Source: Prochlorococcus marinus XMU1411 (GTDB lineage Bacteria; Cyanobacteriota; Cyanobacteriia; PCC-6307; Cyanobiaceae). From it: a stretch of 64,000 bases of DNA. The stretch spans positions 248,001 to 312,000 of the forward strand of contig NZ_JAAORI010000004.1 in the NCBI RefSeq assembly GCF_017696075.1, read 5' to 3'. The notes beneath the pieces were generated by a model. It saw only the letters and a list, made by a program, of their open reading frames with translations. It ran no database searches and was not told the origin of the DNA. Every line of letters starts with the position of its first letter. The first letter of the stretch is position 1. Shown here in pieces: positions 18,706-28,899 of this stretch. The position numbers and the translations under genes are program-made.

Positions 18706-19017
18706 TTAACAATTTTTAATCACATATGGGATCATAAATGAAATTCTCTCATTTGAGTAATTTCTAAAAAAATAAGCTTCAATTATTGCCGACTGCATCC
18801 CCAATAAACTTGATTGACATTTGAATCTATTTTGGTCAAATACAACTAACTGAAGTTTTTCTATTTCAGAAACTAATTCTTTACAAACTTGGGTTTGCGA
18901 ATCTTTAATACAATCACTAGATTCTTTTAAAATCTTTGATTTTATTGGTATTGCTTCTGCCATAACAAAATTAGATACAAATAAAAATTTTAAGAATAAA
19001 AAAGTTAAACGTTTCAT
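18706..19017 (-). CDS. Small exported protein, unknown
   Basis: 103 residues with a clear signal peptide (KRLTFLFLKFLFVSNFVMA, cleavage probable after about residue 20). The mature part has four Cys (in SSDCIKD, QVCKE, FKCQS and the final NC), suitable for two disulfides, and a helix-rich middle (KELVSEIEKLQL). It is probably periplasmic. I do not recognise the family. It lies 54 bases upstream of the 81-residue gene on the same strand. Confidence 0.6.
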   Translation of the reverse strand: MKRLTFLFLKFLFVSNFVMAEAIPIKSKILKESSDCIKDSQTQVCKELVSEIEKLQLVVFDQNRFKCQSSLLGMQSAIIEAYFFRNYSNERISFMIPYVIKNC

Positions 19018-19094
19018 TACTTCTTAAGACTTCATCATTTGTGATACCTTGTTAAGAGTTTTGGTCATTGAGCTAATAGCATTTTATTGAAATT

Positions 19095-19125
19095 AAAAAA
19101 AAAGATGCTCTTTTAGAGCATCTTT
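19095..19125 (-). terminator. Rho-independent terminator of the HU gene
   Basis: On the reverse strand, AAAGATGCTC pairs perfectly with GAGCATCTTT (ten pairs, five-base loop) and is followed by a T run. It lies about 30 bases after the HU stop codon. Confidence 0.88.
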
Positions 19126-19155
19126 GATATTTAAGAAAGAAATAGGTTAAAAAGT

Positions 19156-19431
19156 TTACCCTTGAACTCTATCCTTAAAAAGCTTACCTGCTGAGAATGT
19201 TGGAACTCTTTTTGCAGGTATTGCTATTTTTTCGCCTGTCTTAGGGTTTAATCCCTGTCTTGCAGAACGATCTCTTGGTTCGAAAGAACCAAATCCTAGT
19301 ATGGAGACTTTTTTGCCTTCCACTACTGAATCAACAATAGTTTCAATAGCCGCATCAACAACTAGAGAAACATCAGTTTTTGTGAGCTCAGTACGAGCAG
19401 CAACAAGATTTACTAAATCAGCTTTGTTCAT
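19156..19431 (-). CDS. hupB: DNA-binding protein HU
   Basis: Histone-like nucleoid protein of 91 residues, the standard length. It starts MNKADLVNLVAARTELTK and contains the family signature GFGSFEPRDRSARQGLNPKTG, covering the DNA-binding arms. ATG 19431 is chosen because it gives the family start; nine extra residues upstream look unrelated. The gene has its own terminator and a long upstream spacer, so it is likely a single-gene transcript with a long leader. Confidence 0.96.
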   Translation of the reverse strand: MNKADLVNLVAARTELTKTDVSLVVDAAIETIVDSVVEGKKVSILGFGSFEPRDRSARQGLNPKTGEKIAIPAKRVPTFSAGKLFKDRVQG

Positions 19432-20059
19432 TGAATTGTTTGTAAAGCAGAGATTCAAAAGAGATGAGTTTTAATCAAGTCTAAAAACCTCGAACTTGCA
19501 CATCATATGGAGCAAATACGAATACGGCAACCGAAAATGCTGGCGGCGCAAAGCTTTATACAAATCTGGGGGACATTTTTAGCTTTATTTTTTAATTTCA
19601 TAACCGCACACTTTTCTTAAATTAAAAATAATATCTATATCTAGAAAACTGCTAAAACCATTGTCACCACTGGTTTTAGTCTTCAAAAATATAACTTAAT
19701 TTAAGTAGAGAGAAAAACGTCTAAAGGTAACGTAGGGAAGAAATTGAAGTATTTATTATATTTTATTAATTTTCAGATATATTTCCTTCTCATCACATGA
19801 AAAAGCATTATTTGTATTTTGGAATCAAGAAATATCTTATTTTCTAATTATTAAACTTTCTCTCTAAATCATTCTATGCACTGCGCAGATGGATGGATGA
19901 ATTGCAATAAATTAGAAAATTAATACTCTCTAAGATCTAGTAAAGTTGATTAGTGAAACCTTAAATTTGAGTTTTTTTTTTAATTTTGGATCTATTATTC
20001 AAATATAAGTAATTTGAATAAATTAACCCAATATTTAACTAATCAATGATAAAGAGAAA
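19432..20059. other. 628-base gene-free stretch between HU and glgX
   Basis: No coding frame is convincing here. It must hold the divergent promoters of HU and glgX. The first 140 bases upstream of HU contain a patch with clearly more G+C than its surroundings (about 19495-19575, with CTGGCGGCGC and CTGGGGGAC). A nine-pair inverted repeat is at 19652-19679, and a ten-T run at about 19971-19981. These could mark a long HU leader or an unannotated small RNA. I cannot assign a known RNA family. Confidence 0.5.
19652..19679. repeat. Inverted repeat in the HU-glgX spacer
   Basis: CTAAAACCA (19652-19660) and TGGTTTTAG (19671-19679) are perfect inverted copies around a ten-base loop. No T run follows on either strand, so a simple terminator is unlikely. 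It may be an operator or part of a structured RNA. Confidence 0.45.
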
Positions 20060-22093
20060 GTGACTCATATCAATAAAGGTAAACCATTCCCTTTGGGAAG
20101 TTCTCTAACCTCACAGGGCGTTAATTTTTCCTTAATAGCCACAAATGCAGAATATGTAGAAATCTTATTGTTTGAGCGAGAAGACTCTATTTCTCCAAAA
20201 ACTATATTTAAATTAGCTCAGAACCATAATACTGGTCCCTACTGGCATGCGGAAATAAAAAATCTAAATGAGGGTTGTATCTATGCTTTTAGGATAAAAC
20301 AAAAAAATAATGAAATTAATAATAACTATGAAAAAAAAGTATTACTTGATCCATGTTCAAGGGGTATTACTGGATGGGGAAGTTATAAAAGAGACAATGC
20401 ATTAAATACTCAAGAAAATACCAATTCTTGTCTCAAAAGCGTTGTTTGCGATAGAAAATTATTTAATTTTAAGGATTATCCAAGACCGAAACATTCTTGG
20501 GAAGAAATAATTATTTATGAACTCCATATCAAATCCTTCACTGAATCAACTGATAAAAATGGAAGTTGTTTCAAAAAGTTTTTAAAAAAAATTCCGTATC
20601 TCAAAGAACTCGGCATTACAACAATTGAATTACTTCCAATTTTTTGTTTTGATCCATCTGATGCACCAAATGGTTTAGAGAATTTTTGGGGTTATAGTCC
20701 AATCAATTGGTTTACCCCTCATTTTGAATATCTTTCAAATGAATCTGCCGAAAAGAATAGAGAGGAATTTAGAAGATTAGTAGAGGAATGTCATAAAGCA
20801 GATATTGAAGTCATCTTAGATGTTGTGTACAATCACACCTCTGAGGGAGATTCTCATGGACCTGCAATATCTTGGAAAGGGATAGATGAAAATCTTTATT
20901 ACTTTATAGGAAAAGATAAAAATTATCAGGACGTCTCTGGTTGCGGAAATACTATTGCAGCAAACAGAGGATTAGTTAGAAAACTAATAATTGAATCATT
21001 AAAGTGTTGGGCGAGTGAATTTGGAGTAGATGGTTTTAGATTTGATTTAGGAATTGCCCTATCAAGAGGAGAAAATCTTTCGCCACTCGAAAATCCTCCA
21101 ATTTTTGAGGATATAGAATGTGAGCCAGAACTTATCGATATCAAATTAATAAGTGAACCATGGGATTGTGGTGGTTTATATAAATTAGGTGATTTCCCAT
21201 CTAAGAATACTTTCACTTGGAATGGTCATTTTAGAGATGACTTGCGAAGATTTTGGAAAGGGGATAAAAATACAGCTTGGAATATGAGCGATAAAATAAA
21301 AGGTTCTCCATCGATTTATAAAGAAGATAATATTTTACCAAAATCAATAAATTTTATTACTTCACATGATGGATTCACTCTAAAAGATTTAGTAACTTTC
21401 AATAGAAAACACAATTTTGCCAATAGAGAACAAAATAGAGACGGTGATAACCATAACAATTCTTGGAATCATGGTACAGAAGGACCAACCACAAACTTAT
21501 TAATTAATGATTTAAGAAAAAGACAACAAAAAAATCTTATTCTTAGTTTACTTATCTCTAAAGGTGTTCCAATGATACTTATGGGTGATGAGATAGGAAG
21601 GTCACAAGGCGGTAACAATAATTCTTGGTGCCAAAATAATTTATTGGGCTGGATGAATTGGGAACATGGTCAACAAGATTTGGAATTATTAGAATATTTT
21701 AAATACGTTATAAAAATCCGAAAAAAGCTAATAAACATTTTTAACCCATCATTCTTACCTAACAATCAAAGCAATGAAAATAATCCAACATATCATTGGC
21801 ATGGAACCAGTTTAGATAGCCCTGATTGGAGTAGTTGGTCTCACACAATTGCTTTTAGCATTAACAAAGGCAATACTAATCCCCTGGTCTGGATAGGTTT
21901 AAATGCTTATTCAAAAAGCATCGATTTTCCTTTACCAAAATGTAAATATAATTGGTTAAAAGTTATTGACACAAGCATAACTGAGATTTTTAAACCCTTA
22001 ACTATTAATGAAAAATCTGTTTCAATAAAGAGTAGAAGCTCCTTATTAATCATTTCAGAAGAAGTATTTGGGGCAAAAAATAATATATTCTAA
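20060..22093 (+). CDS. glgX: Glycogen debranching enzyme (isoamylase, GlgX-type)
   Basis: GH13 alpha-1,6-glucosidase that removes branches from glycogen, 677 residues. An N-terminal beta-sandwich (CBM48-like, about 1-130) precedes the barrel. Catalytic regions are DVVYNHTSEG (about 254-263), GFRFDLG with nucleophile Asp329, ISEPWDCGG with acid Glu366, and SHDG with Asp437. All are intact. The start is GTG 20060; the ATG 14 bases upstream is out of frame. Isoamylase-type TreX/GlgX members are hard to tell apart by reading. The stop is followed almost directly by tRNA-Gly on the other strand. Confidence 0.93.
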   Translation: MTHINKGKPFPLGSSLTSQGVNFSLIATNAEYVEILLFEREDSISPKTIFKLAQNHNTGPYWHAEIKNLNEGCIYAFRIKQKNNEINNNYEKKVLLDPCSRGITGWGSYKRDNALNTQENTNSCLKSVVCDRKLFNFKDYPRPKHSWEEIIIYELHIKSFTESTDKNGSCFKKFLKKIPYLKELGITTIELLPIFCFDPSDAPNGLENFWGYSPINWFTPHFEYLSNESAEKNREEFRRLVEECHKADIEVILDVVYNHTSEGDSHGPAISWKGIDENLYYFIGKDKNYQDVSGCGNTIAANRGLVRKLIIESLKCWASEFGVDGFRFDLGIALSRGENLSPLENPPIFEDIECEPELIDIKLISEPWDCGGLYKLGDFPSKNTFTWNGHFRDDLRRFWKGDKNTAWNMSDKIKGSPSIYKEDNILPKSINFITSHDGFTLKDLVTFNRKHNFANREQNRDGDNHNNSWNHGTEGPTTNLLINDLRKRQQKNLILSLLISKGVPMILMGDEIGRSQGGNNNSWCQNNLLGWMNWEHGQQDLELLEYFKYVIKIRKKLINIFNPSFLPNNQSNENNPTYHWHGTSLDSPDWSSWSHTIAFSINKGNTNPLVWIGLNAYSKSIDFPLPKCKYNWLKVIDTSITEIFKPLTINEKSVSIKSRSSLLIISEEVFGAKNNIF

Positions 22094-22094
22094 A

Positions 22095-22165
22095 AGCGGG
22101 CGGCGGGAATCGAACCCGCATCTTCAGCTTGGAAGGCTGAGGTTTTACCACTAAACCACGCCCGC
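22095..22165 (-). tRNA. tRNA-Gly (anticodon TCC)
   Basis: Read on the reverse strand: acceptor GCGGGCG pairs with CGCCCGC, a D arm (TGGTTTAGTGGTAAAA), anticodon loop CTTCCAA giving TCC, and T-loop TTCGATT. The length is 71 bases without CCA. It ends one base from the glgX stop on the opposite strand. Confidence 0.96.
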
Positions 22166-22226
22166 ATTAAGTAATAGAATTACCATTGCAATAATACATT
22201 ATCAAACAATCAACAAAGTAAAAAGA

Positions 22227-23624
22227 TTGGAAAATTCACACTCGAAAAAAAATATTACCAGATCAACAACAAGATTAATGTTCTCTTATGGGCTAGGAGA
22301 TGCAGGCACTGGTTTAGTCGCAACGCAATTTGGTTTTTTTCTGTTCAAATTCTTTATTTCTGCTGGTTTACCAGTAATAATTGCAGGTTCACTATTAATG
22401 TTAATAAAGATATGGGATGCAGTAAATGATCCGTTAATTGGATGGTTAAGTGATCGTACCAAATCAAGATGGGGACCAAGAATCCCTTGGATGGTAGCAG
22501 CATCTGTTCCTCTTGGTTTCTCTCTAGCTGCGATATGGTGGACACCCACTGGCTCCGTATTAACTAAGACCATTTACTTTGCGATAATTTCTATAGTCGT
22601 GATGACTGCTTATACAAGTATTAATCTTCCTTTTGCAGCTCTATCTACTGAAATTTCTGAAAAAACATCAATAAGAACAAGACTAAACGCATCTAGATTT
22701 ACTGGCTCAATAATTGCAGGACTAACTGGCTTAATAATTGCTGGAGTTGTATTAGGTTCTGAAGTATCAGCAAATAATGAATATTTTTTAATGGGTAAAA
22801 TAAGTGGATGTATCGCAGTTGCTGCAACATTAATTTCTTGTTGGGGATTAGCTCCATACGCAAAAAAAGCAAGAAGGCCTTCAGGAAAAGTTGAAGCTAT
22901 AACACTTCAATTCAAAAGGATCTTCAGAAATAAAAAATTTCTAAAAGTTATTACTCTTTATATTCTTCTCTGGTGCGCCTTACAATTGATGCAAACAGTA
23001 GCGTTAATCTATGTAGAGGATGTACTGAATGTACCAACATATATTGCGAAGTGGATCCCAATACCTTTCCAAATTAGCGCTTTAGTGGGATTACAAATAT
23101 GGACCAGAGTATCAAATAAATTGAATAGAATTTCAGCTTTAAACTATGGAGCGATCATTTGGATTATTTCATGTACGGCAGCTTTATTTTTACCTTCCTT
23201 ATCAAAAATTTCAGGAGTTGGAGATAATTTATTCCTGAATACCAGTAACTTATTCCTGTTCATTCTTTTAATTTTCATAATCTGTCTTATTGGCATTGGA
23301 GCTTCAACTGCTTTTCTTATCCCTTGGTCATTACTTCCTGACGCAATAGACGAAGATCCAGAGAAACCAGCAGGATTATATACTGCTTGGATGGTACTTA
23401 TTCAGAAGATTGGGATCGCGTTTAGTGTTCAATTATTAGGATTTTTGTTGTATTTATCTGGTTATCAATCATGCTTTGTTGATAAAGATAGTCTAAATAT
23501 TGTGGAAAAATGCTTCTCAGCACAATTAACTATTAGATTGTGTATAGGTTTTATACCTTCAATATTGGTAATAGTTGGTCTTTTAATAATGAGAAAATGG
23601 GATCAGAAAATAATTACAAACTAA
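22227..23624 (+). CDS. GPH-family sugar:cation symporter (MFS)
   Basis: 465 residues with about twelve hydrophobic segments. The family motif is clear near the N-terminus: YGLGDAGTG, then IWDAVNDPLIGWLSDRTKSRWGPRIPWM in segments at about 71-92, which matches the glycoside-pentoside-hexuronide (melibiose carrier) family. These proteins move sugars with H+ or Na+. The substrate is not readable. The start is TTG 22227. It is separated from the MlaE-type permease gene by nine bases. Confidence 0.87.
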   Translation: MENSHSKKNITRSTTRLMFSYGLGDAGTGLVATQFGFFLFKFFISAGLPVIIAGSLLMLIKIWDAVNDPLIGWLSDRTKSRWGPRIPWMVAASVPLGFSLAAIWWTPTGSVLTKTIYFAIISIVVMTAYTSINLPFAALSTEISEKTSIRTRLNASRFTGSIIAGLTGLIIAGVVLGSEVSANNEYFLMGKISGCIAVAATLISCWGLAPYAKKARRPSGKVEAITLQFKRIFRNKKFLKVITLYILLWCALQLMQTVALIYVEDVLNVPTYIAKWIPIPFQISALVGLQIWTRVSNKLNRISALNYGAIIWIISCTAALFLPSLSKISGVGDNLFLNTSNLFLFILLIFIICLIGIGASTAFLIPWSLLPDAIDEDPEKPAGLYTAWMVLIQKIGIAFSVQLLGFLLYLSGYQSCFVDKDSLNIVEKCFSAQLTIRLCIGFIPSILVIVGLLIMRKWDQKIITN

Positions 23625-23633
23625 TATAAAGAT

Positions 23634-24389
23634 ATGTATTACCCTAATTTTTTTAAAAGACTTCTTAGCAGCTTCATCATTGGCGGGCAAGCAATTAATT
23701 TTATCTTTAGAGGTAAAATTTCCAAAAATGATCTGTTTGACCAACTTATGGATTCAGGTCCTGGAAGTTTGTTAATTGTATTGATTACAGGAATTGCCGC
23801 AGGGACAGTTTTTAATATTCAAGTTGCATCACAACTTACAAGTATGGGGGTTTCGAGTGAAATTGGAGGTTTATTAGCAGTAGGCATGGCGAGAGAAATG
23901 GCTCCTCTTCTAACTGCTACTTTAATGACTGGAAAGGTTGCCACTGCCTATGCTGCTCAACTAGGCACTATGAAAGTGACAGAGCAAATTGAGGCAATAA
24001 CAATGTTAAAGACCGAACCAGTCCAATATTTGGTAGTCCCAAGGTTACTATCGATGGTAATAATGTCACCAATACAATGTCTTTTGTTTTTATCTGTAGC
24101 TTTATGGAGTGGACAAATTTGGAGCACGATTTTTTATAAAGTTCCTCCAATAGTATTTTGGACATCTGTAAGATCAGGTAATGTGAGCTTAACTAGTACG
24201 GACTTAACTTCAATGTTAATAAAAGCAGTAGTCTTCGGATTACTTATTTCAATTATTGCTTGTGGATATGGACTAACCACTAAAGGTGGTCCCAAAGAAG
24301 TTGGAACAAGTACAACAGGTGCGGTTGTAATGACTCTCGTTACTGTATCTTTAATGGATGTATTACTAACACAAATTTTATTTGGATAA
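23634..24389 (+). CDS. MlaE/YrbE-type ABC transporter permease
   Basis: 251-residue membrane protein of the MlaE family (plant relative TGD1), the permease of a lipid ABC transporter linking inner and outer membranes. Characteristic stretches are LITGIAAGTVFNIQVASQL, SEIGGLLAVGMAREMAPLLTA and GTMKVTEQIEAITML, the conserved core. The ATPase and MCE-domain subunits are not adjacent and must be encoded elsewhere. A DUF3119 gene begins almost immediately, so co-transcription is likely. Confidence 0.92.
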   Translation: MYYPNFFKRLLSSFIIGGQAINFIFRGKISKNDLFDQLMDSGPGSLLIVLITGIAAGTVFNIQVASQLTSMGVSSEIGGLLAVGMAREMAPLLTATLMTGKVATAYAAQLGTMKVTEQIEAITMLKTEPVQYLVVPRLLSMVIMSPIQCLLFLSVALWSGQIWSTIFYKVPPIVFWTSVRSGNVSLTSTDLTSMLIKAVVFGLLISIIACGYGLTTKGGPKEVGTSTTGAVVMTLVTVSLMDVLLTQILFG

Positions 24390-24393
24390 TTCT

Positions 24394-24798
24394 ATGTTCA
24401 ACACTAAACAAAAAAAAGAAGAGCCAGTCATAATATCACCATCATTCCAATTACCAATTATTTTAATATTTTTAAGTTTTATGCTTTTATTTTTAAATAT
24501 TGGTTCTTTGCCAACAATAGTTTTTGCTTCTTTTAGCTTTTTTTTATTACTTCAATCATTTACCTTAAGAATAAAAATAACAAATGATGATTTTATCGTT
24601 TTACAATTAGGAAAAGAGATTAGAACTTTTCCATTCAAGAACTGGATATCATGGAAATTCTTTTTCCCTGTAATCCCTGGTATTTTTTATTTTAGAGAAA
24701 AGTCTAGCCCTCATTTATTACCAATATTATTTAATCCAAAGCAATTAAAAGATGAGCTCATAAAAAAAGTTGACTCCCTGGAAATTAAAAATTCCTAA
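24394..24798 (+). CDS. Membrane protein, probably DUF3119 family
   Basis: 134 residues. Two closely spaced hydrophobic segments lie at about 21-56 (LPIILIFLSFMLLFL and IVFASFSFFLLLQSF), followed by a PH-like beta-rich domain (LRIKITNDDFIVLQLGKEIRTFPFKNW, then FFPVIPGIFYFREKSSPHLLPILFNP). This matches my memory of the cyanobacterial DUF3119 family. ATG 24394 is chosen, five bases after the permease stop; TTG 24382 is the alternative. Function is unknown. The neighbour is DUF3086-like, and the order fits a conserved lipid-related cluster. Confidence 0.72.
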   Translation: MFNTKQKKEEPVIISPSFQLPIILIFLSFMLLFLNIGSLPTIVFASFSFFLLLQSFTLRIKITNDDFIVLQLGKEIRTFPFKNWISWKFFFPVIPGIFYFREKSSPHLLPILFNPKQLKDELIKKVDSLEIKNS

Positions 24799-24833
24799 AA
24801 TTTAGTATTTGCTTAATCATCAAAATTATTTAA

Positions 24834-25850
24834 ATGGCCAATAAAGAAATTTCTAACAATATTCCTGAGAAGGAATTAATAACAGATAATTTGATGTCAG
24901 ATGATCAAACCAAACAACTTAATAAAAAAGATACAACGCAAGATAAAAAAATTGCCCCGAAAAGCGATAAATCAACTAAATCTTTTGATGAAATTTCTAA
25001 TGAAATTTTTAGAGATCTCGTTTCAAAAAAAGACTCTTTAGTTAAAGAAATAAAAGAGTTAGAAACAAAAAAAAATGAAATAGAAAAAGATATTGAGTCA
25101 AATTTTAAAGGACAATCAGATAATATTGCTAAAAGAGTTAAAGGGTTTCAAGAGTACTTAACTGGAGCTTTGCAGAATCTTTCACAAAACGTAGAGAAAC
25201 TTGAATTAGTTTCTCAACCAATAATCGTAAAGCCTTCTCCCCTTGATGATAATGATAAAAAGCAAAACAATAATACAAATAATATAGTTAATGTTCCCGC
25301 TCTTTCTGAAACATTTAAGCCAGATGAAGAGATTATAAAAAGTTGCTTTTCAATTTTTACAGAGCAACCTGACTTTTATGCAGAACCTTGGAAATTAAGA
25401 CGGAGTCTTGATTCATCAGATATAGAAATTATGGATGATTGGTTCTTCAACATGGGCGGAAGAGGTTCTCTTGAAAGTAGAGGTTCTCGACAAAAAAATG
25501 CCTTGTTATCTGCTGGTTTAATATCTATTCTTGGGGAATTATATGGAGATCAGTTTCAGACTCTTATCTTAGCTTCGCAGCCTGAACGATTAGGTGAATG
25601 GAGAAGAATTCTTCAAGATTCACTTGGTCTCACAAGGGATGACTTTGGACCTAATAGTGGGATTGTTCTTTTTGAAAGGCCTGAAGGTGTCATCGAGAGA
25701 GCTGATAGATTAGAAGCGAATGAAGAATTGCCATTTATTATCATTGATGCAGCAGAAACCTCTGTTGAAATTCCAATACTTCAATTCCCATTATGGGTTG
25801 CATTTGCTGGTTCAGATAATGAAATTTACGATGATCTTGAACTAAACTAA
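24834..25850 (+). CDS. Conserved cyanobacterial protein, probably DUF3086 family
   Basis: 338 residues. The first 60 are polar and low-complexity. A coiled coil follows at about 60-95 ([22 protein letters not shown]), then a disordered Asn/Lys linker and a globular C-terminal domain from about 165 ([24 protein letters not shown] to the end). The last part ([28 protein letters not shown]) is well ordered. I assign it to DUF3086 from memory, with moderate certainty. It sits between DUF3119 and plsY, and plsY starts five bases later. Confidence 0.7.
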   Translation: MANKEISNNIPEKELITDNLMSDDQTKQLNKKDTTQDKKIAPKSDKSTKSFDEISNEIFRDLVSKKDSLVKEIKELETKKNEIEKDIESNFKGQSDNIAKRVKGFQEYLTGALQNLSQNVEKLELVSQPIIVKPSPLDDNDKKQNNNTNNIVNVPALSETFKPDEEIIKSCFSIFTEQPDFYAEPWKLRRSLDSSDIEIMDDWFFNMGGRGSLESRGSRQKNALLSAGLISILGELYGDQFQTLILASQPERLGEWRRILQDSLGLTRDDFGPNSGIVLFERPEGVIERADRLEANEELPFIIIDAAETSVEIPILQFPLWVAFAGSDNEIYDDLELN

Positions 25851-25855
25851 ACTTT

Positions 25856-26449
25856 ATGAATATCTTAATAATTTTTGCAAGTTATCTTTTAGGATCATTT
25901 CCGACAGGTTTTTTAATTGGAAAATATCTCAAAAATATAGATCTAAGAACTATAGGTTCTGGATCTACAGGTGCCACAAATGTCTTAAGAAATGTTGGGA
26001 AATGGCCAGCACTTTTTGTATTTATCATTGACGTTGGGAAAGGCCTTATTGCAGTAAAAATTGCTCAATATTACACAGATCAAGGATTAATAGAAGTTAT
26101 AGCAGGGATATCAGCTATTTCAGGACATATTTGGCCAATATGGCTTAGAGGTAAAGGAGGAAAAGCTGTTGCAACTGGATTAGGTATGTTTTTAGCTCTT
26201 TCTTGGAAAGTTGGGCTCGCATCTCTTGGTATTTTTTTAATAGTCCTAACAAAAACTAAATTTGTTTCTTTATCCAGTATTTCAGCTGCAATTTTACTTC
26301 CTATTTTTATGTTTTTTTACCTAAGTAAATTTATGCACTCATATTTTTTTATAAGTTTAATTGTGGCATTATTAGTAATCTGGAAGCATAGAACAAACAT
26401 AACAAGATTGCTTAAGGGAGAAGAATCTAAAATTAATCAGAATCAATAG
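25856..26449 (+). CDS. plsY: Acyl-phosphate glycerol-3-phosphate acyltransferase
   Basis: 197-residue integral membrane enzyme that makes lysophosphatidic acid from acyl-phosphate, the first step of membrane lipid synthesis. The family motifs are visible: [14 protein letters not shown] (about 10-23), [20 protein letters not shown] (about 29-48 in segments), and [20 protein letters not shown] (about 97-116). Five membrane spans are plausible. Its 3' end overlaps pyrF, on the other strand, by 17 bases. Confidence 0.95.
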   Translation: MNILIIFASYLLGSFPTGFLIGKYLKNIDLRTIGSGSTGATNVLRNVGKWPALFVFIIDVGKGLIAVKIAQYYTDQGLIEVIAGISAISGHIWPIWLRGKGGKAVATGLGMFLALSWKVGLASLGIFLIVLTKTKFVSLSSISAAILLPIFMFFYLSKFMHSYFFISLIVALLVIWKHRTNITRLLKGEESKINQNQ

Positions 26450-27161
26450 ATTTAAATATTTCTATTAGAGCTTTATTAGGATCTATAGCTTTTGATATTG
26501 ATCTACCAATGACTAACTTAGAAGCGCCATTATCTATAGCTTCATGTGGAGTCATAATTCTATTTTGATCATCTTTACTCTCAATATTTAATCTTATGCC
26601 GGGTGTAATAATTTCAAAATTATTCTTATAAATCGATCTCAACATTTTTACCTCCCAAGGGGAACAAACACATCCATTTAATCCAGCATCAAAGGACAAT
26701 TTTGCAAGTCTCAATACATTTTCTTCAATTGAATTATTTCTATCAAGATCAGTTTGAAAATCTTTAAGAGAAAAGCTTGTTAAAACAGTTATTCCTACAA
26801 CAATTGGAGGTTTAACACTTACTGAGGCGGCTCCTTCTAAAGATGCTTTCTTTGAATCCTTAAGGGCTTTTAGACCTGCAGAAGCATGAATAGAAATTAT
26901 ATCAACTCCTAATTTTGAAACTTGGAAACATGCAGCACGCATGGTATTTGGAATATCATGAAATTTTAAGTCTAAAAAAATTTTTTTATTTAAACCTTTT
27001 AATATTTCAATAACTCTTGGACCTTCCCTAACAAAAAGCTCTAAACCAATTTTCACCCACTTTATATTAGGACATTTTTCCAGAAGTAATTTTGCCTGAC
27101 TTACATCTAATCCATCAATTGCCAATATTATTTTATCTTCTGAATTAAATCTTTTATTCAT
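26433..27161 (-). CDS. pyrF: Orotidine 5'-phosphate decarboxylase
   Basis: Final enzyme of UMP synthesis, 242 residues, TIM barrel. The key motif [15 protein letters not shown] holds the catalytic Lys-Asp network. LAIDGLD near the start and [23 protein letters not shown] near the end, with the phosphate-binding Arg, are typical. ATG 27161 is preferred to TTG 27164. tyrS ends six bases upstream, so the two probably form an operon. Confidence 0.95.
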   Translation of the reverse strand: MNKRFNSEDKIILAIDGLDVSQAKLLLEKCPNIKWVKIGLELFVREGPRVIEILKGLNKKIFLDLKFHDIPNTMRAACFQVSKLGVDIISIHASAGLKALKDSKKASLEGAASVSVKPPIVVGITVLTSFSLKDFQTDLDRNNSIEENVLRLAKLSFDAGLNGCVCSPWEVKMLRSIYKNNFEIITPGIRLNIESKDDQNRIMTPHEAIDNGASKLVIGRSISKAIDPNKALIEIFKSIDSD

Positions 27162-27167
27162 CAATTT

Positions 27168-28406
27168 TCAGTTTTCAAACCTCTTAATTATTTTTTTCCC
27201 AATTTGCAAAATTTTACCTTCCAAATCATTTTTTGAATTAAAAACTAAATCAGGATTTATTACTTTCTTACTATCAATTTTTACACCCCCACCTTTAATA
27301 GATCTTTTGGATTCGCTGCTAGATTTGAAAAGTTTTAGAGCACTTAACAAGTAAAAAAACTTTACTGGAAAAACTACGTCTTTTAAGGAAATCTCAGGAA
27401 TTTCTCCAACTTTTTCTTTGTGTCCAAGGAATAATTTTTCACAGTTTGATTGCGCCTTTAATGCTTCTTCAGCCCCATGGAATAAAGAAGTAACTTCTAA
27501 AGCCATTCTTCTCTGTGATTCACGAGGATTTGAGTTTTCAAGAAAACTCAAATCTAATTCAGTAAGTAATTCAAAATAGGTAGGTATTATATTATCAGGT
27601 ACTTTTTCTAATTTTGAATACATTGAAAGAGGATCTTCAGTTAACCCGACGGTGTTAAATTCAGATTTACTCATCTTCTTAATTCCATCTAGACCTGTCA
27701 AAATTGGCAAGAGAACACCAAATTGAGGGTCTTGTTTAAAATGCCTTTGAAGATCTCTTCCTATTGCAATATTAAATTTCTGATCTGTACCTCCAAGCTC
27801 AATATCCGATTGAACAATTACCGAATCGTAACCTTGTAATAATGGATATAAGAATTCATGCAAAGCAATTGGAACTTGCGAAGTGTACCTTTTATTAAAT
27901 TCCTCCTTAGCTAGCATTTGACTAACTGTTGCACTCCCCATTAATTCAATTATCGAATTAAGGTTTAATTCTTTTAACCATTCACTGTTATATCTAATTT
28001 CTATTCTATCTTTTGAATCAAAATCTAAAATAGATTCATTAGCTGGCTTTCCCATCCCTAATTGGGTTAAGTATGTTTTTGCATTTTCCTTAACTTGTTT
28101 TTCCGATAATTGAACTCTTGTTTTGTTTTTTCCGGTTGGGTCTCCAATTTGAGCAGTAAAATCCCCAATAATTAGAACTGCAATATGTCCATTATCTTGG
28201 AATGCCCTAAGTTTTTTAAACAATATGCTGTGCCCAAGATGAATATCTGTTCCAGTTGGATCGATCCCGAGTTTAATCCTTAATTTTTTATTATTTTTTT
28301 TTGCATGATCAATTATCTCCGAAAAGGTTTGATCTGTTCCCTTAATTGGAAAATATTCTTCTATTCCTCTTGACAACCATGATGGCAATATTAAATTATC
28401 TGACAT
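27168..28406 (-). CDS. tyrS: Tyrosyl-tRNA synthetase
   Basis: Class I aminoacyl-tRNA synthetase, 412 residues. The HIGH motif appears as HLGH (57-60) and KMSKS at 244-248. [17 protein letters not shown] and [26 protein letters not shown] line the tyrosine site. The C-terminal part has an S4-like RNA-binding domain ([13 protein letters not shown]). The form matches the TyrZ-like branch with a HLGHS signature. It is followed closely by pyrF. Confidence 0.96.
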   Translation of the reverse strand: MSDNLILPSWLSRGIEEYFPIKGTDQTFSEIIDHAKKNNKKLRIKLGIDPTGTDIHLGHSILFKKLRAFQDNGHIAVLIIGDFTAQIGDPTGKNKTRVQLSEKQVKENAKTYLTQLGMGKPANESILDFDSKDRIEIRYNSEWLKELNLNSIIELMGSATVSQMLAKEEFNKRYTSQVPIALHEFLYPLLQGYDSVIVQSDIELGGTDQKFNIAIGRDLQRHFKQDPQFGVLLPILTGLDGIKKMSKSEFNTVGLTEDPLSMYSKLEKVPDNIIPTYFELLTELDLSFLENSNPRESQRRMALEVTSLFHGAEEALKAQSNCEKLFLGHKEKVGEIPEISLKDVVFPVKFFYLLSALKLFKSSSESKRSIKGGGVKIDSKKVINPDLVFNSKNDLEGKILQIGKKIIKRFEN

Positions 28407-28425
28407 GAAGCTTTAACAGTTAAAT

Positions 28426-28749
28426 TTAAGAAGTTTTATCGAGTTCATCCTTCATTCTTATTAAGGTTTTATTCATTTGATCGAACATTTGATCAGGAGT
28501 AATCCCAAATTGACTTAATTGTGTCTTTAATTGTTCTACTGTCATTTTTGCTTGAAAATCCTCAGACAATTCAAATCTCTTCATAAAAACCTTATAACGA
28601 TCCATAAGTGATTCCATTTTTTTTATAAACATTTTTTTCCCTTCTCTGTCAAATTTTCCATAATCAGAACCGAGTTTCATAAGTTCCTGGTAATCTGTAA
28701 AAAGCTTTTTGGCTTCTTCTTGAACGATGTCTGACTCAAAAAATCCCAT
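28426..28749 (-). CDS. DUF1825 family protein
   Basis: 107 residues, starting MGFFESDIVQEEAKKLFTDYQELMK in segments, a pattern I recognise as the cyanobacterial DUF1825 family. The sequence is almost wholly helical and highly charged, with no membrane segment. It reads like a compact helical bundle. Function is unknown. It lies 19 bases upstream of tyrS on the same strand and may share its transcript. The 150-base spacer to the divergent GIY-YIG-like gene holds their promoters. Confidence 0.85.
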   Translation of the reverse strand: MGFFESDIVQEEAKKLFTDYQELMKLGSDYGKFDREGKKMFIKKMESLMDRYKVFMKRFELSEDFQAKMTVEQLKTQLSQFGITPDQMFDQMNKTLIRMKDELDKTS

Positions 28750-28899
28750 TTCTATTTTTTACTTCGCAAGATTAAGGCTCAATTACAAGATAACAAGAAT
28801 CTTTTAAATTGATTAGAACATTAATAAATTTTAGTTTATAAATAATTCTTTGATTTATATTTTTTCAGAATTAAATTTAGTAGACATGTTTCATACATA

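Noticed and set aside
19019-19075. 14-residue reverse ORF (MTKTLNKVSQMMKS)
   Set aside because: It is too short to support; it may be a chance frame before the 103-residue gene.
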